Source: Eulemur rufifrons (lineage: Eukaryota > Chordata > Mammalia > Primates > Lemuridae). From it: a DNA stretch of 64,000 nt. This document shows positions 12,322 through 23,713 of this stretch, in pieces (positions within the stretch are counted from its first letter, which is position 1; each line of letters begins with the position of its first letter). The stretch covers positions 70,001 to 134,000 of the forward strand of contig NW_027182876.1 of NCBI RefSeq assembly GCF_041146395.1. The letters are read 5' to 3'. The notes under the pieces were generated by a model that had not been told where the DNA came from, made no database searches, and saw only the letters and a list, made by a program, of their open reading frames with translations. The translations under genes were made by a program, and so were the position numbers.

Positions 12322-14719
12322 TCTAACAAGCAGCGATTGTGAGAGTCAAACATGGGAACGCTTACATTCACTCAGAGAACACAACGTTTGGGTGGTGGTT
12401 TGTAGGCATAATAACTGTAGTTCGGAAGAAGTAGGAGAGTCATATATGAACGGTTACATTCACGCAGAGAAAGCAACTGTTGGGTGGCGTATGTATGCAT
12501 ACTAATCTGTAGTTTGGAGGAATTTCGAGAGTCATATCTGGGGAAAATTACAGTCACTTAGAGAAAGCAACCATCGGGGGCCATTTTGTAGATCTGCTAA
12601 ATTCTATTTTGAAAGAAGAATGAGAGTCATATATGGGAACGCTTATGATCACGAAGAGAAATCAACTATGGGGCGGTGTTTTGTTGGCATGCTAAACTGT
12701 AGTTTGGAAGAAGTTCACGAGTCTTACATAGGAAAGTTTACAGTCACCCAGAGAAAGCAACTCTCGGGAGATTGTTTCTAAGCATGCTAAATTCTAGATT
12801 GCATCAATTGTGAGAGTCAAACATGGGAACGCTTACATTGACTCAGAGAATGCAACGTTTGGGTGGTGGTTTGTAAGCATTCTAAACTGTATTTTGGAGG
12901 AAGTAGGAGAGTCATATATACGAATGCTTACATTCACGCAGAGAAAGCAACTCTGTGATCGTATTTTGTTGGCATGCTAAACTGTGGTTTGGAAGAAGTT
13001 CGAGAGCCTTACATAGGAAAGATTACAGTGACACAGAGAAAAACAAATCTCTGTAGTTTGTTGGTAGGTCTGCTAAACTGTAATTTGGATGAAGTGTGAG
13101 AACGCTTGCATTCACTCACAGAAAGAACGTTGTCGTGATGGTTTGTAGGAATAAATGCTGTAGTTCAAAAGAAGTAGGAGAGTCATATATGAACGGTTAC
13201 ATTCACGCAGAGAAAGCAACTGTGGGGTGGTCTATGTAATCATCGTAATCTAGTTTGGAGAAAGTTCGAGAGTCATATGTGGGAAAAATTAAAGTAACCT
13301 AGAGAATTGGAACCATCGGGTGTTGTGTAGGTCTGCTAAATTCTATTTTGGAAGAAGAGTGAGAGTCATATATGGGAACGCTTATGTTCACTCAGAGAAA
13401 TCAACGATGGGGCGCTGTATTGTTGGCATGCTAAACTGTAGTTTGGAAGAAGTTCGAGAGTCTTATATAGGAAAGTTTACAGTCACCTAGAGAAAGCAAC
13501 TCACAGGAGGTGGTTTGTGGGCCGCTAAACTCTAATTTGGATGAAGTGAAAGAGGCATACATGGATACGCTTCATTCACTCAGAGAAAGGTAAATTGGGG
13601 TGCCGGTTTGTAGGTATACTAACTCCAGTTTGGAAGAAGTACTAGAGTCATATATATGAACGCTTATATGGACGCAGAGAAAGCAACTATGGGGTGGTGT
13701 TTTGTAGGCATGATAAAATATAATTTGGAGGAAGTTCGAAAGCTGACAGTGACTTAGAGAAAGCAACTCTTGGCGGTTGATTTTGAGGTCTGCTAAATTG
13801 TATTTTGATAGAAGTACAAGAGTCATATATAAAATCGCTTATATTTATGCTGAGAAAGAAACTATGTGGTTATGTTTTGCTGGCGTGCTGAAATGTAGTT
13901 TCGAAGACGTTCGACAGTCTTTTATAGGAAAGCTTACAGTCCCCCAGAGGAAGCAACTTTCGAGAGATAGTTTGTAAGCCTGCTAAACTCTACTTTGCAT
14001 CATTTGGAACAGTCATACTTGGGAACGCTAACATTCTCTGAGAGAACGCAACGTTTGGTTGGTTGTTTGTAAGCATACTAAACTGTATTTTGGAAGAAGT
14101 AGCAGAGTCATATATATGAGTGCTTACATTCACGCAGAGAGGGCAACTATGGGGTGGTGTTTTGTAGGCATGCAAATCTCTAGTTGCGAAGAAGTTAAGA
14201 GTAATAGGAAAGCTTACAGTCTCACAGAGAAAGCAACCCTTGGGGGCCGGTTTGTAGTTCTGCCAAATTCTATTTTGGATGAAGTGTGAATCTTAAATGG
14301 GAACGCTAACATTCACTCAGAGAAAGCAAGGTTGCGGTGGTGATTTTTAGTCACACTAAACTGGAGTTTGGAGGAAGTACGAGAATAAAAGAATGCTTAC
14401 ATTCACTCAGAAAAAGCAACGTTGGGGAGGTGGTTGGTAGGTGTACTATACTTTGGAAGAAGTACGAGCGTGATGCATAGGAACGCTTACATTCACGCAA
14501 ACTATGGGGTGGCCTTTTGTTGGCATGCTAAACTATGTCCCAAAGTCATATATAGGAAAGCTTATAGTGAGAGAAAGCAACTCTCGGGCGGTGTTTTGTA
14601 GGTCCGGCAAATTGCATTTTGAAAGCAGTCCGAGATTCATATAAGGGAAGGCCTATATCCACTCAGAGAAAGCAATGTTAGGCTGGTGGTTTGTAGGCAT
14701 ACTAAACTGTATTTTGGAA
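12322..14719 (+). repeat. Further, more diverged satellite block up to the inversion axis
   Basis: Monomers are still recognisable and partly match 9.8-10.7 kb. From ~13.6 kb towards 14.7 kb they carry many private changes and shortened members (for example around 14,500-14,560), as expected near an old array edge or breakpoint. Confidence 0.75.
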
Positions 14720-14759
14720 CTCGTATGTATGACTCTCACACTTGATCCAAATTAGAGTT
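14705..14759. repeat. Inversion axis of the 93-bp satellite with hairpin-like centre
   Basis: Forward monomer sequence ends at TTTTGGAA (to ~14719) and reverse-orientation sequence begins with TATGACTCTCACAC. Bases 14705-14720 (AACTGTATTTTGGAAC) match the reverse complement of 14744-14759 (AACTCTAATTTGGATC) at 13 of 16 positions, around a 23-base gap. This could fold as a short hairpin. Confidence 0.75.
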
Positions 14760-17250
14760 CACCAGGCCTATAAACCACATCCTGAGAGTTGCTTTCTCTA
14801 GGTGAATGTAAGCTTTCCTATGTAAAACTCTCGAACTTCTTCCAAACTAAAGTTTAGCATGCCAACAGTACACCACCGCATCGTTGCTTTCTCTGAGTGA
14901 ACATAAGCATTCCCTTATATGAATCACTTTTTCCAAAATAGAATTTAGCAGACCTACAAACCAGTCCCCGATGGTTGATTTAGCTATGTGACTGTAATTT
15001 TCCCCAGATATGACTCTCAAACTTCCTCCAAAGTATAGATTAACATGCGTACATACACCACCCAACAGTTTCTTTCTCTGCGTGAATGTAACTGTTCATA
15101 TATATGACTCTCCTACTTCTTCCGACCTACAGTTATTATGCCTACAAACCACCACCCAAACGTTGTGTTCTCTCCGTGAATGTAAGCTTTCCCATATTTG
15201 ACTCTCACAATTGCTGCTAATTAGTGTTTAGAGGCTTGCAAAGCTGTCCCGAGTGTTGTTTTCTCTAGGTGACTGTAGCTATCCTATATAACACTCTGGA
15301 AGTCCTTTCAAACTGCAGTTTAGCATGCCAACAAAACATCACCCCATAGTTTCTTTCTCTGCATAAATGTAAGCGTTTGTGTATATAACTCTTGTACGTC
15401 TTTCAAAATACAATTTAGCAGACCTAAAAATCACCCGCCAAGAGTTGCTTTCTCTAAGTGACTGTCAGCTTTCGAACTTCTTCCAATCTATAGTTTAGCA
15501 TGCCTGCACTACAGCACCCCGTATTTGCTTTCTCTGTGTTAATGTAAGCGTTCCTATGTATGTCTCTCGTACCTCTTCCAAAGTAGAGTTTAGTATGCTC
15601 AAAAACGGCCACCCCAACGTTGCTTTCTCTGAGTGAATGTAAGCGTTCCTGTATATGATTCGAACACTTCATTGAAAATAGAGTTTAGCAGGCCTACGAA
15701 CCACCCCCAGAGAGTTGCTTTCTCTAAATGACTGTAAGCTTTCCAGATATGACTCTCGAACATCCTCCAATCTATCGTTTAGTAGGCATACAAACATCAC
15801 TCCATAGTTGCTTTCTCTGCATGAATGTAAGCGTTCCTATAAATGATTCTCGTCCTTCTTCCAAACTAGAGTTTAGTATGCCTACAAACCACAACCCCGT
15901 CGTTGATTTCTCCGAGTGAATATACCCAGTCCCCCATATGACTCTCCCCCTTCTTCCAAAGTAGAGTTTTGCAGGCCTACAAATCATCCCCCGAAAGTTG
16001 GTTTCTATAAATGACGGTACGCTTTCCTATATATTACTCTTTAACTTCTTGCAAAATAGAGATTTGCATGGCTACAAAAAAGCCACCCCATAATTGCTTT
16101 CTCTGCATGAATGTAAGCGTTCCCATATATCATTCTCCTACTTCTTCCAAACTAGAGTTCAGTATGCCTACAAACGACCACACCATCGTTGCTTTCTCTG
16201 AGTGAATGTAAACCTTCCCATATATGACTCTCACTCTGAAACCAAAATAGAGTTTGGCACACCTACATTCCACACCCAGAGATTTGCTTTAAGCGACTCT
16301 AAGCTTTCTTATATGTGATTGTCAAACTTCGTCCAAACTAGAGTTTAGCATGCCTAGAAACCACCCCACAGTTGCTTTCGCTGCATGAATGTAAGCGTTC
16401 ATATACATGACTCTCGTACTTCCTCCAAAATACAGTTTAGAATGCCTACAAACCACCACCCAAACGTTGCGTTCTCTGAATGAATGAAAGCATTCCCATG
16501 TTTGACTCTCACAATTCATGCAAAGTAGAGTTTAGCAGGCCAAGAAAGGCTCTCCCGAGAGTTGCTTTCTCTAGGTGACTGTAAGCTTTCCTAAATAAGA
16601 CTCTCCAACTTCTTCCAAACTACAGGTTAACATGCCCACAAAACATCACCCCATGGTTTTTTCTTTGCATGAATGTAAGCATTAGTATATATCACTCTGG
16701 TACTTCTTTCAAAATACAATTTAGCAGACCTAAAAATCACCCACCAAGAGTTGCTTTCTCTAAATGACTGTTCAGGTTTGGAACTTCTTCCAAACTATAG
16801 CATGCTTACAAAACACCACCACGTAGTTGCTTTCTCTGTGTGAATGTAAGCGTTCCCAAATATCATTCTCGTACTTCTTCCAAACTATTTAGTATGCCTA
16901 CAAAAACCACCCCAGTGTTGTTTCTCTGAGGAAATGTAAGCGGTCCCATGTTTGACTCTCACACTTCATCCAAATTAGAGTTTAGCATGTGTACAAAAAA
17001 ATCTCCCGAGTGTTGCTTTCCCTGGGTGACGGTAATCTTTCCTGTATAAGGTTCTCCAACTTCTTCCAAACTACAGTTTAGCATGCCTACAAAACCTGAC
17101 GCCATAAGTGCTTTCTCTGTGTGAATGTAAGTGTTCCTATATAGGACTCTCGTACTTCTTCCAAACTACAGTTTAGTATGCCCTACAAACCACCACCCAA
17201 ACGTTGTTTTCTCTGAGTGAATGTAAGCGTTCCCATATATGACTCTCACA

Positions 17251-17290
17251 TTTCAACCAAAATAACTCTATTTCAACCAAAATAACTCTA
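17251..17290. repeat. 20-bp perfect tandem duplication inside a satellite monomer
   Basis: TTTCAACCAAAATAACTCTA occurs twice back to back (17251-17270 and 17271-17290), lengthening one monomer. It is a local slippage-type event. Confidence 0.9.
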
Positions 17291-18549
17291 CATTCCACAC
17301 CCAGAGAGTTGCTTTCTCTACGTGACTGTAAACTTTCCTATATATGACTCTCAAACTTCGTCCAAACTAGAGTTTTGCAAGCCTACAAAACACCACCCCA
17401 TAGTTGCATTCGGTGCCGGAATGTAAGCGGTTCTACATGTGATTCTCTTGCTTCTTCTAGGAACCACAACGACAACGTTGCTTTCACTGAGTTCCCATAT
17501 ATTATTCTAACACTTCATTGAAAATAGAGTTTAGCAGGCCTACGAAACACCCCCTAGGGTTGCTTTCTCTAAGTGACTGTAAGCTTCTCAGATATGGCTC
17601 TCGAACTTCCTCCAAACTATATTTTAGTAGGCATACAAACATCACTCCATAGTTGCTTTCTCTGCGTGAAGGTAAGCGTTCCTATATACGATTCTCGTAC
17701 TTCTTCCAAACTAGAGTTGACTATGCCTACAAATCACAATCCCATCGTTGATTTCTCTGAGTGAATGCACGCGGTCCCCAATATGACTCTCTCCCACTTC
17801 CAAACTGGAGTTTTGCAGGTGTACAAAACATCCCCCGAGAGTTGGTTTCTATGACTGTACCCTTTCCTATATATTACTCCTTAACTTCTTCCAAACTAGA
17901 GATTAGCATGGCTACAAAAACGCCACCCCATAATTGCTTTCTCTACGCGAATGTAAGCGTTCCCATATATCATTCTCCTACTTCTTCCAAACTAGAGTTT
18001 AGTATGCCTACAAACCACCACGCCGTCGTTGCTTTCTCTGAGGGAATGTAAGCCTTCCCATATATGACTCTCACTCTTAAACCAAAATAGAGTTTAGCAG
18101 GCCTACATTCCACACCCAGAGATTTGCTTTCTCTAAGTGACTCTAAGCTTTCTTATATGTGATTCTCAAACTTCGTCCAAACTAGAGTTTAGCATGCCTA
18201 TAAAACACCACCCCATAGTTACTTTCAGTGCGTCAAAATGTATGTGCTCCTATATGTGATTCTCGTGCTTCTTCCAAACTGCAGTTTAGTAAGCCTACAA
18301 ACAACCCCATCGTTGCTTTCTCTGAGTGAATGTAAGCCTTCTCATATATGACTCTCACACTTCAACCAAAACAGGGTTTTGCAGGCCTACAAACCACCCG
18401 CCAAGACTTGCTTTTTCAAAGTGGCTGTTACCTTTCCTATATAGGACTCTGGAACTTCTCCCAAGCTAGACTTTAACATGTCTACCTGACACTACTCCGT
18501 AGTTGCTCTCGCTGTGTGAATGTAAGCGTTCCTATATATGAGTCTTGTA

Positions 18550-19517
18550 CCTCTTCTTAACTAACATCTGGCATGCCAAAATAACACTCCCCCATAGTTG
18601 CTTTCTTTGAGTCAATGTAAACATTCCTATATATGTCTCTCGCACTTCTTCCAAACTAGAGTTGAATAAGTCTACAAACCAATCCCCGACAGCTGTTTTC
18701 TCTGAACGAATTTAAGCGTTCCTATATATGACTATGGCACTTCCTCCAAACTAGAGTTTAGAAAGCCTACACTCCACCCCTGTTCGTTGCTTTCTCTAAG
18801 TTACTGTATGCTTTCCTATACATGGCTCTCGAAATTTTCCAAACTAGAGTTAGCATGCCTACTATACACCTACACATAATTGCTTTGTCTGAGTGAATAT
18901 AAGCCTTCCTATATATGACTGTCGCACTTTTTCCAAATTAGAGTGTAGCCAGCCTGGAAAGCACCCCTTATAGTTGCTTTCATTGAGTGAATGTTAACAT
19001 TCCTATGTATGACTCTCGCAACTTTTCCAATCTAAGATTTTAGCAATGCTACAAATCCCCCGCCGAGAGTTCCTATACATAACTGTCCTCTTTTTCCAAG
19101 CTAGAGTTTAGGAAGCCTAGAATCCGTCCCCCCGTAGACGCTTTATGTGAACGTAAGCGTTCTATATATGACTCTCGCCTTCCTCCAAACTAGAGCTTAG
19201 CAAGCCTACAAACCAACTCCCTATAATTGCTTTCTCTGAATGAATGATATCGTTCCTATATAAGACTCTCGAACTTCTTCCAAACCAGAGTTTAACAAGC
19301 CAAAAAAGCACCCCCCATAGATGCTTCCTCTAACTCAAAGCTAATATTCCTATATATGATTCAGCTTCTTCATCCAAACTAGAGTAAGGCAAGCCTACAA
19401 ATCACACATCAATAGTTGCTTTCTATAAGTAAATGTAAGCATCCCTATATATGACTATAGCAATTCTTCCAAACTGGAGTTTAGCAAGCCTACAGACCCC
19501 AGGACTCCACTCCATAG
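18550..19517 (-). repeat. Decayed edge of the satellite array
   Basis: Monomers keep the GTTGCTTTCTCTGA-like and TATATGACTCTC-like segments but vary in length, and the A/B/C order is lost. This looks like the old edge of a satellite array where unequal exchange no longer homogenises copies. It ends near ACTCCATAGT at 19508-19517. Confidence 0.75.
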
Positions 19518-19638
19518 TACCCTGGGCATTGGCGCCTGCCTGTCATGCAGGACATAGGGGCGGACGCTCATCTCAGACACGGCATTGGTGGATTGTAGGC
19601 TTTTTTAAGTTTTTGAATTGAAGAACTCTGAGAATTGG
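19517..19638 (-). repeat. W-like core fragment at the satellite boundary
   Basis: GTACCCTGGGC, CATGCAGGACATAGG, GGATTGTAGGCTT and CTCTGAGAATTGG follow the order of a W core, but the start is missing and the sequence is diverged. The satellite joins it at ~19517 over a shared GTA. Confidence 0.65.
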
Positions 19639-19892
19639 AATTCGGTTTAGGGTAAGGTTAGGTGTTAGGGACTAGGATTAGATTTAGGGGTTAGGGTTTT
19701 AGGTTAGAATTAGGGTTAGGATTACTGTTAGGGTTAGAGATTAGGATTATGTTTAGTGGTTGGGTTTAGGTTTAGGGTGAGAGGCAAGAGTAAGGGTCAG
19801 GGATTATGGTTACTGTTAGGAGTTAGATTCAGGGCTTACGAAGGGTTTGGTTTAGTGATAGGGTTAGGGCTCACGTTTAACGGTGTGTGTTA

Positions 19893-20022
19893 GGGCACGG
19901 GCCCCGTCTAATGTACGGGGCACTGTGGGTGTGGAGCAAGGCTGCGTCCCCACTTCATCTTACCCTTGGTGTTGGGCTTCAACTGTCACGCAGGACAAAG
20001 GCAGAGGCTCATGAAACGCATG
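19893..20022 (-). repeat. Diverged, truncated core fragment
   Basis: It starts like an S core (GGGCACGGGCCCCGTCT), continues with CACGCAGGACAAAGGCAGAGG, and stops before the GGATTGTAGGCTT half. It may be a rearranged S/W remnant. Confidence 0.55.
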
Positions 20023-20630
20023 GTTAGGATTAAGGTTTAAGGTTAGGGTCAAGGTTGAGGGTTAGGGTGAGGGTTAACAGTTAGAGTTAGGGTAAGGTGG
20101 TTAGGGATAGGGTTAGGGTTAAGGGTTAGGTTTATGGATCAGGTTTAAGGTTAGCGTTAGAGGGTAGGGTTAGTGTAACTGTAGGTCAGTGTTGCGGTTA
20201 GATCTCTAGGCATTAGGGTAAAGGTCAGGGTTAGGGTTAAGAGTTAGGGTTAAGTTTAATGTTTAAGGATTGGGATTAGGGTTGAGGGTTAGGGTTAAGA
20301 TTATGGGTAATGACTCAGGATCAAAGGTTAGGGTTATTTTTCGGCGTAGGGTTAGCGTAAGGGGTTAGGGTTAATGTTAGTGTTGTTGGTAGGGTTAAGG
20401 TTAGGGTTGGCGTTTCAGAATTAGGGATTAGGTGTTATGGTTATGGCTAGGAGTTAGCGTTAGATTTACGGTATAGGTCTTGTTCTCAGGGTGTCATGCA
20501 TTAACGTTAAGATAAGGGGTTAAAGTTAGGGTTACGGTGAGCTTTACCTGTTAAGGTGAGCAGTAGGATCAGGGTTAGGTGTTATGTTCTGGGTTAGGGT
20601 TATGGGTGAGGGGTAGGGTTTATCCTTAGG

Positions 20631-20817
20631 GCACGGGCCCTGTATGCACTAGGAGGCGAAGTTAGGGGTCTGTGATGGTCGCTGGGAACCCACTCTATCG
20701 CACGCAGTGTATGGGCCTCTGGGTTTCATGCAGGACACTGTGGCAGAGCCGGCTTTCATGCATGGCTTAGTAGGATTGTAGGCTTTCAAAACTCTGAGAA
20801 AGCAAGAAGTCTGAGAA
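20631..20817 (-). repeat. S core, Z subtype (left arm)
   Basis: Runs from GCACGGGCCCTG to AAGTCTGAGAA. The Z subtype is marked by CATGGCTTAGTAGGATTG and CTTTCAAAACTCTG. The mirror partner by order is the Z core at 43251. Confidence 0.8.
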
Positions 20818-21155
20818 TTAGATTTCGGGTTAGGATTACGGCACGGTTTAGGGATGAAGATTAGTGGTTAGGGTGAGGGCTTAGGGTTAGGGGTTAGGGT
20901 TAGGGTTAGGGTTGCTGGTAGGGTGAAGGTTAGGTTTGACGTTTTAGAATTAGGGATGAGGTGTTACGGTTATGACTATGGTTTAGGATTAGAATTACGG
21001 GATAGGGCTTCTTCTCAAGGTGTTATGCATTCACGTTAAGTTAAGGGGCTAAGTTAGGGTTACGGGGAGGTTTATTTTTTAAGGTGAGCAATAGGATCAG
21101 GGTTAGGTGTTATGTTCAGGGTGAGGGTTATCTGTTAGGGGTAGTGTTTATACTT

Positions 21156-21350
21156 AGCGTACGGGCCCTGTCTGCACTGGGCGGGGGGCTGGGGTTAGGG
21201 GGATGGGATTGTCCCCGGGAACACACTCTATCGTACGCTGGGTATGGGCTCCTGGGTTTCATGCAGGACACAGTGGCAGAGCCCCCTTTTACTCATGGCA
21301 TGGGAGGATTGTAGGCTTTCTAAACTCTGAGAAAGCAAGAACTCTGAGAA
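21156..21350 (-). repeat. S core, Y subtype (left arm)
   Basis: The Y subtype is marked by GAGCCCCCTTTTACTCATGG and GTCCCCGGGAAC. It is very close to the Y core at 39332 and lacks the small rearrangement seen in Y cores at 42.7, 46.2 and 49.6 kb. Confidence 0.82.
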
Positions 21351-22970
21351 TTAGATTTAGGGGTAGGATTCTGGTAATGTTTAGGGATGAAGATTACTGT
21401 CAGGGTAGGGTCTTGGGTTAGGGGTTGGGGTTAAAGGTTAGTGTTAGGTTTAACAGTTACAGTTAGGTTTACGGTTAAGTCTCAGGGTTCGGGTTAAGGT
21501 TTGGGTTTAGCGTTTGGCACAGGGGTAGGCTTCAGTGTTAGCTTCATGGTTAAAGATTAGGAGTAGGGTTAGTGCGAGGGTTAAGGGTAAGGGTCAAGAT
21601 TAAGGGTTCAGGTTGGGGTTAGGCTTAGGTTTAGGGTTAGGGGTCAAGGGTCAGGTTTAGGGTTAAGTGTTGGGCTTAGGGTTGGGGTTTAGTGTTAAGT
21701 TTATCGTTAAGGATTAGGGTTAGAGTCAGGGTTAAATGCTTGGGTGCGGGTAATGGTTAGGGTCAGGGTTAAGGTTTATGGATAGGGTTAGTGTTAAGGG
21801 TTTACGGGTAGGTTTAGCGTTCAGGGTTAGAGTTAGCATTAGGGCTTAAGGTTAGGATTAGGTGGTAGGTTAGATTTTAGGGTTAGATCTAGGCGTTAGA
21901 GTAAGGGTTAAGAGATAGGGTTAGGTTTAATGCTTAGGATTAGGGTTAGGGTTTGGGGTTAAAGTAAGTGTTAGGGGTTAGGTTTAAGGATCAAAGGTTA
22001 GTGTTATTTTTAGCTGTAGTGTTAGGGTTAGGGATAAGGGATAAGGTTGGCGTGAGGGTTTTCCTTACTGTTAGGGTTAAGGGTCAGGCTTAGATTAAAG
22101 GTTAAGGTTAGGGTCAGCGTTAAGGGTTAGGGTTAGGGTTAACGGTTAGGGTAAAGGTTAAGCGTTAGTGTTAGGGATTAGCGATTAGGGTTTTTGGTAA
22201 GTGTTAGGGTTAGGAGTTAGTGTTTTATGAAGGGGTATGGTTAGAATTAGGATTGGGGTTAGTGTTAGGGTTAGGTTTAGGAGTTAGGTTTAGGGTAAAA
22301 GGATAGGATTAGCGTTAAGGGTTGGGCTCAGGTTTAGGGTTAAAGTTCAGTGTTAGGGTTAATGTTTAGTGTTATGGTCCAGTTTAAGTGTTAGGGTGAG
22401 GGTTAACGGTTAGGATTAGGCTTAGAGGTTGGGGATATAGTGAGGGTTCAGTGTTAGGGTTAGGTTTAGGGTTCAGGGTTAAGGTTAGCTGTAGGGGTTA
22501 TGGTTAGGGTTAGGTGTTAGGTTAGTGTCAGGGTTAGGTCTAGTCGTGAGGGTAAGGTTTAGGGTTAGCTTTAAGAGCTAGGGTTAGGTTGAATGGATAG
22601 GATTAGGATTAGGGTTAAGGGTTAGGGAAAGGCTTAGGGGTTAGGGTGAAGGGTTAAGGGTTTTTGTTAGGCATAGCGTTGGGGTTAGAAGTAAGGGTTA
22701 CTGTCAGTGTTAGGGTTGTAGGCAGGGTTACGGTTAGAGTTAGCAGTTTAGAATTAGGGTTAGGGATTAGGTGTTACAGTGACCACTAGGAGATAGGGTT
22801 AGAATTATGGGATAGGGGTTGTTCTCAGGGAATGGGTTATGCACTAACGTTAGGATAAGAGGTTAAAGTTAGGCTCACGGTGAGGTTTACGTGTTAAGGG
22901 GAGAAATAGGAACAGGGTTAGGTGTTATGTTCACGGTGAGGGATATCTGTTACAGGTATTGTTTATGCTT
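21351..22970 (-). repeat. Full-length spacer resembling the 1.87 kb unit
   Basis: Between this Y core and the X core at 22971 lies ~1.6 kb of degenerate repeat. It contains the reverse complements of blocks typical of the 52-64 kb units: GATCAAAGGTTAGTG and TTTTTAGCTGTAGTG near 21,990-22,020, and TTTTCCTTACTGTTAGGG near 22,060. The equivalent X-Y spacer in the 3.44 kb units on the right lacks these and is ~630 bp shorter. Confidence 0.7.
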
Positions 22971-23168
22971 ATCGCACGGGCCCTGTCTGCCTTAGGCGGG
23001 GGTGGGGGGAGGTTAGGGGACTGGGATTGTCACCAGGATCCCACTGTATCGTACTCTGGGTATGGGCCCGTGGGTTTGATGCAGGACACAGTGGTAGAGC
23101 CTCCTTTCACGCATGGCATGGGAGGATTGCAGGCTTTCTAAACTCTAAGAAAGCAAGAAGTCTGAGAA
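22971..23168 (-). repeat. S core, X subtype (left arm)
   Basis: Runs from GCACGGGCCCTGTCTGCCTT to AAGTCTGAGAA, with the X-type CTCTAAGAAAGCAAG (the complement of CTTTCTTAGAG). The mirror partner by order is the X core at 41535. Confidence 0.82.
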
Positions 23169-23713
23169 TTAGATTTAGGGTTAGGATTATGGTTAGGGTT
23201 AAGGATGAAGTTTAGTGTTAGGGTGAGGGCTTAGGGTTAGGGATTAGGGTTAGGGTTAAAGGTTACTCTTAGGTTTAACGGTTACAGTTCGGTTTAGGGT
23301 TGAGGTTTCCGGTTAGGGTTAAGATGAGGGGTTAGGGTTTGGTATAGGGTTAGGGTTAGGTACAGGGTTAGGGTTAAGTGTTAGGTTTACGGTTGAAGAT
23401 TAGGATTAGGGTTAGGATTAAAGGTTAGCGTGAGAGTTAACGGTTAGGGTTAAGGTTAAGAGTTAGGGTTAGGGTTTAGGTTTAGGGTTAAGGGTTAGCG
23501 TTAGCTTTAGGGTTCGAGTTATGTGTTAGGGTTTGTGTTAGAGGTTAGGGTTAGGTTTACTGTCCACGGTTAGGGTTACGTTTAGGGGTTAGCATTAGGG
23601 TTAAGGATTAGGTTTAGGGTAAGGGTTTAGAGTTAGTGTTGGGCTTTAGGCTCGGGGCTTAGGTTCAGGGTCAGGGGTTAGGGTTGGTGGTAGGGCTTAG
23701 ATTTATCGGTCAG

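Larger units (their letters stand above)
2078..14719 (+). repeat. 93-bp satellite array, forward orientation
   Basis: Monomers of ~92-95 bp (for example TTTGGA..GAAG landmarks near 5581, 5675, 5768 and 5863) carry a GAGAGTCATATAT segment, a CAGAGAAAGCAAC segment and a GCTAAACTCTAGTTTGG segment. By length there are about 135 monomers. Three subtypes are told apart just before AGAGAAAG: A (CACTC), B (CAYGC) and C (CACYT or CATTT). They run mostly as A-B-C trimers of ~282 bp. No similarity to telomeric repeats is visible and no CENP-B box was found. Short frames are open on both strands and are shadows of the repeat. Confidence 0.93.
14720..19517 (-). repeat. 93-bp satellite array, reverse orientation
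   Basis: These are the same monomers read on the other strand (TATATGACTCTC, GTTGCTTTCTCTGAGTGAATG), about 50 of them by length. Bases ~14.83-16.3 kb are an inverted copy of ~8.3-9.75 kb: paired positions sum to about 24,589 (15010 with 9578, 15672 with 8917, 16205 with 8384). The C-B-A order can be followed to ~18.55 kb. Beyond that the subtypes are no longer ordered and monomers are strongly diverged. Confidence 0.92.

Noticed and set aside
2078..14719. CRISPR array (regularly spaced repeats)
   Set aside because: The whole monomer is repeated, with no unique spacers between short repeats, and the context is eukaryotic subtelomere.
2078..19517. Numerous 60-96 codon open frames on both strands in the 93-bp satellite
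   Set aside because: They recur with the repeat period, overlap in antisense, share the same phrases in different frames, and have no start context, domain or independent conservation. They arise because the monomer has few stop codons in some frames.
2078..19517. Centromeric satellite with CENP-B boxes
   Set aside because: The TTCG-containing segments do not match the CENP-B box pattern with its downstream CGGG. The array lies within telomere-like DNA. A centromeric role cannot be excluded but is not supported.
2078..19517. tRNA- or SINE-derived repeat
   Set aside because: No A-box/B-box pair or cloverleaf could be made out in the monomer, and there is no poly-A or dispersed insertion pattern.
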